From positions 1-8,108 of the forward strand of contig JAISAX010000943.1 of the NCBI GenBank assembly GCA_031266495.1: a DNA stretch of 8,108 bases, in the 5' to 3' direction. Every line of letters starts with the position of its first letter. Position 1 is the first letter of the stretch. Made by a program: the position numbers and the translations under genes. Below, one piece after another: positions 7,041 through 8,108 of this stretch. Origin of the DNA: Opitutaceae bacterium (GTDB lineage: Bacteria; Verrucomicrobiota; Verrucomicrobiae; Opitutales; Opitutaceae). Below the pieces are notes generated by a model that was not told the DNA's origin, made no database searches, and was given only the letters and a program-made list of their open reading frames with translations.

Positions 7041-7173
7041 CGGAAGGTGGATCGACCTGTAGGGGCTTCGCTTGCGAAGCCCGCGAGGACCTGACCACAA
7101 CCGGCGATACGCCAATACTGTCCGCCTGGCACTGGCTTCGCAAGCGAAGCCCCTACGCTCGATCCACCCTCCG
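7041..7173 (-). repeat. REPIN-like inverted-repeat element, copy 2
   Basis: The core (7059-7156, 98 bp) has perfect 23-bp inverted ends, GTAG plus the GGCTTCGC/GCGAAGCC hairpin on the left and its mirror ending in CTAC on the right. Its reverse complement aligns along its whole length with copy 1, including the spacer (shared GCCAGGCG, ATTGGCGTATC and GCGGGCTTCGC), about 40 of 52 spacer positions by hand count. It is therefore the same family in the opposite orientation. The outer arms differ from copy 1: 15 bp, CGGAAGGTGGATCGA (7041-7055) pairs with TCGATCCACCCTCCG (7159-7173) with one mismatch. It ends 24 bp before the next start codon, so it probably shapes the 5' end of that message. Confidence 0.85.
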
Positions 7174-7197
7174 TGTAGTACAAAATACGCCACCGCG

Positions 7198-8016
7198 ATG
7201 CCGCCCGGAACACTGCAAAAACTCCCGTTCTCTTTTTTCCTGTTTCTCGCGCCCGCGATTCTTTTCGCGTCATTGGAAATCCCTGCGCTCGACGTTCCGC
7301 GAGCGACCACGCCGCCGCTCGTTACCGCCGATGCGGACGATCCCGCATGGAAAAACATCCCGACGACTCCGCTCGCGCTCGTCGCCGGGAGGGATGACGC
7401 CAAAGAAAAATTTCCCCGCCCCGAAACAGGTTCGCGCTTCGCCCTCCAATGGGAACCGGATGCCCTGCATGTCCGCTTCTGGTGCGCGAGTCCCGCTCCC
7501 GCGCAAACCCCGCATGGCACACAGCGCGACGCCCCGCACCACGAAGGCGATGTCGTCGAGGTTTTTCTTGATCCGGTCGGGGACGGCCGCGCCTTCATCG
7601 AGCTGCAAGTGACGCCCGCCAACGGCATCCGTGACGTCCTTTATCTCGTTACCGCCGAACCCCGGCATGACACCGGCGGCGTCCTTTTGTCATCCGTCAT
7701 TCAATACGATCAATGGGAGTTGTCCGAATGGAATCTCGCTGCGTTTCGCACCGCCGCCGCGCCCTGGGAAAACGCGTCCGCACCGCACGGCTGGATCATT
7801 GATTTTGCCATCCCCGCTACAAAAATCCTCCGCCGCCTCGAACACTCCCGTTTCCGGGAACACCTCGCGCTCCGGGCGCATTTTATACGGTACGCCCCCG
7901 CCAGTTTCGTGGATGCCACTGCCGTGTCCACCGCGCAAACGTGGTCAACCGCTGTCCCGCCCGGTCGTCCGCACCGCGCTCCCGCAACCATGGGAAAACT
8001 CCGGCTCGTCCCCTGA
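7198..8016 (+). CDS. Secreted CBM9-like carbohydrate-binding protein
   Basis: The protein is 272 residues. Residues 1-24 form a signal peptide (KLPFSFFLFLAPAILFA), which fixes the start at ATG 7198; the frame is open further upstream but only through the repeat element. The rest fits a family 9 carbohydrate-binding module as found in xylanases and in stand-alone exported proteins: a short N-terminal strand with DADDPAWKNI (45-54), a core FALQWEPDALHVRFWC (81-96), the typical GDVVEVFLDP (117-126), FIELQVTPANG (133-143), and GWIIDFAIP (198-206) near the C-terminus. No catalytic domain is attached. Likely role: binding sugar chains handled by the neighbouring enzymes, or a periplasmic or surface glycan-binding accessory. 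The family call is based on these motifs; the ligand is unknown. No Shine-Dalgarno sequence precedes the start. Confidence 0.85.
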   Translation: MPPGTLQKLPFSFFLFLAPAILFASLEIPALDVPRATTPPLVTADADDPAWKNIPTTPLALVAGRDDAKEKFPRPETGSRFALQWEPDALHVRFWCASPAPAQTPHGTQRDAPHHEGDVVEVFLDPVGDGRAFIELQVTPANGIRDVLYLVTAEPRHDTGGVLLSSVIQYDQWELSEWNLAAFRTAAAPWENASAPHGWIIDFAIPATKILRRLEHSRFREHLALRAHFIRYAPASFVDATAVSTAQTWSTAVPPGRPHRAPATMGKLRLVP

Positions 8017-8023
8017 TTTCTCT

Positions 8024-8035
8024 CCCCCCCCCCCC
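8024..8035 (+). repeat. C12 homopolymer downstream of the CBM9-like gene
   Basis: Twelve consecutive C, beginning 8 bp after the stop codon, in a pyrimidine-only stretch. It is the only long C-run in the window outside a gene. Bases 8036-8091 show no further gene or signal. Confidence 0.85.
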
Positions 8036-8091
8036 TCTTCGCACAGACACACAATATAGCGTATCCAATTTCTGATTTTGGTCCGGGGAGC

Positions 8092-8108
8092 GCACGCGTC
8101 TCGCGTGC
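8092..8108 (+). repeat. REP-like hairpin at the window edge
   Basis: GCACGCG (8092-8098), loop TCT and CGCGTGC (8102-8108) form a perfect 7-bp stem. It is preceded by GGGGA, giving a GGAG-type head close to the hairpin. The loop TCT equals that of the 69-85 unit read on the - strand, so this may be a member of the same REP family in the other orientation. The window ends here, so a longer array may follow. Confidence 0.5.

Noticed and set aside
7072..7197. Upstream extension of the CBM9-like gene
   Set aside because: It would start inside the inverted-repeat element and bury the signal peptide; ATG 7198 gives a normal export signal.

Overview
The window is GC-rich and codes in one direction only. 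Four genes lie on the + strand, and three of them begin with clear export signals. Gene content (polysaccharide-lyase-like, giant glycoside-hydrolase-like and CBM9-like proteins), missing Shine-Dalgarno sequences and dense small palindromic repeats suggest a carbohydrate-degrading Verrucomicrobiota bacterium, most likely of the Opitutaceae. This placement rests on general resemblance and was not tested by a search. No rRNA, tRNA, CRISPR array, transposase or regulator gene was seen.

Layout: bases 1-165 are a cluster of GC-rich hairpins, each followed by GCCAC on the + strand. A heparinase/polysaccharide-lyase-like gene follows directly (first ATG at 407, stop at 1759). Its reading frame looks coding well upstream of that ATG but has no standard start there, so the gene seems to have lost its 5' end. 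Five tandem heptamers (1741-1775) bridge its stop and the ATG of a 1266-residue secreted multidomain protein (1776-5576). A 260-bp gap (5577-5836) carries heptamer arrays, a tiny ORF and a REPIN-like inverted-repeat element. Next come a secreted protein of unknown function (5837-6997), a second copy of the same element in the opposite orientation (7041-7173) and a secreted CBM9-like protein (7198-8016). The window ends in a poly-C tract and another hairpin.

How the genes may work together: the set reads as part of a polysaccharide-processing locus. A lyase-type enzyme and a large glycosidase-like protein would act on an exported or periplasmic glycan, and the CBM9-like protein would bind it. 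The substrate cannot be named from sequence. Genes 1 and 2 are 16 bp apart and probably cotranscribed; genes 3 and 4 are each preceded by an element able to fold strongly, which may separate transcripts.

The most unusual content is repeat biology: two homologous ~98-bp elements with GTAG-headed hairpins bracketing gene 3 in inverted orientation, heptamer arrays that supply stop codons and C-terminal residues, and a shared C-run motif (C6-7, T, C9-13) that encodes proline linkers in three of the four genes.
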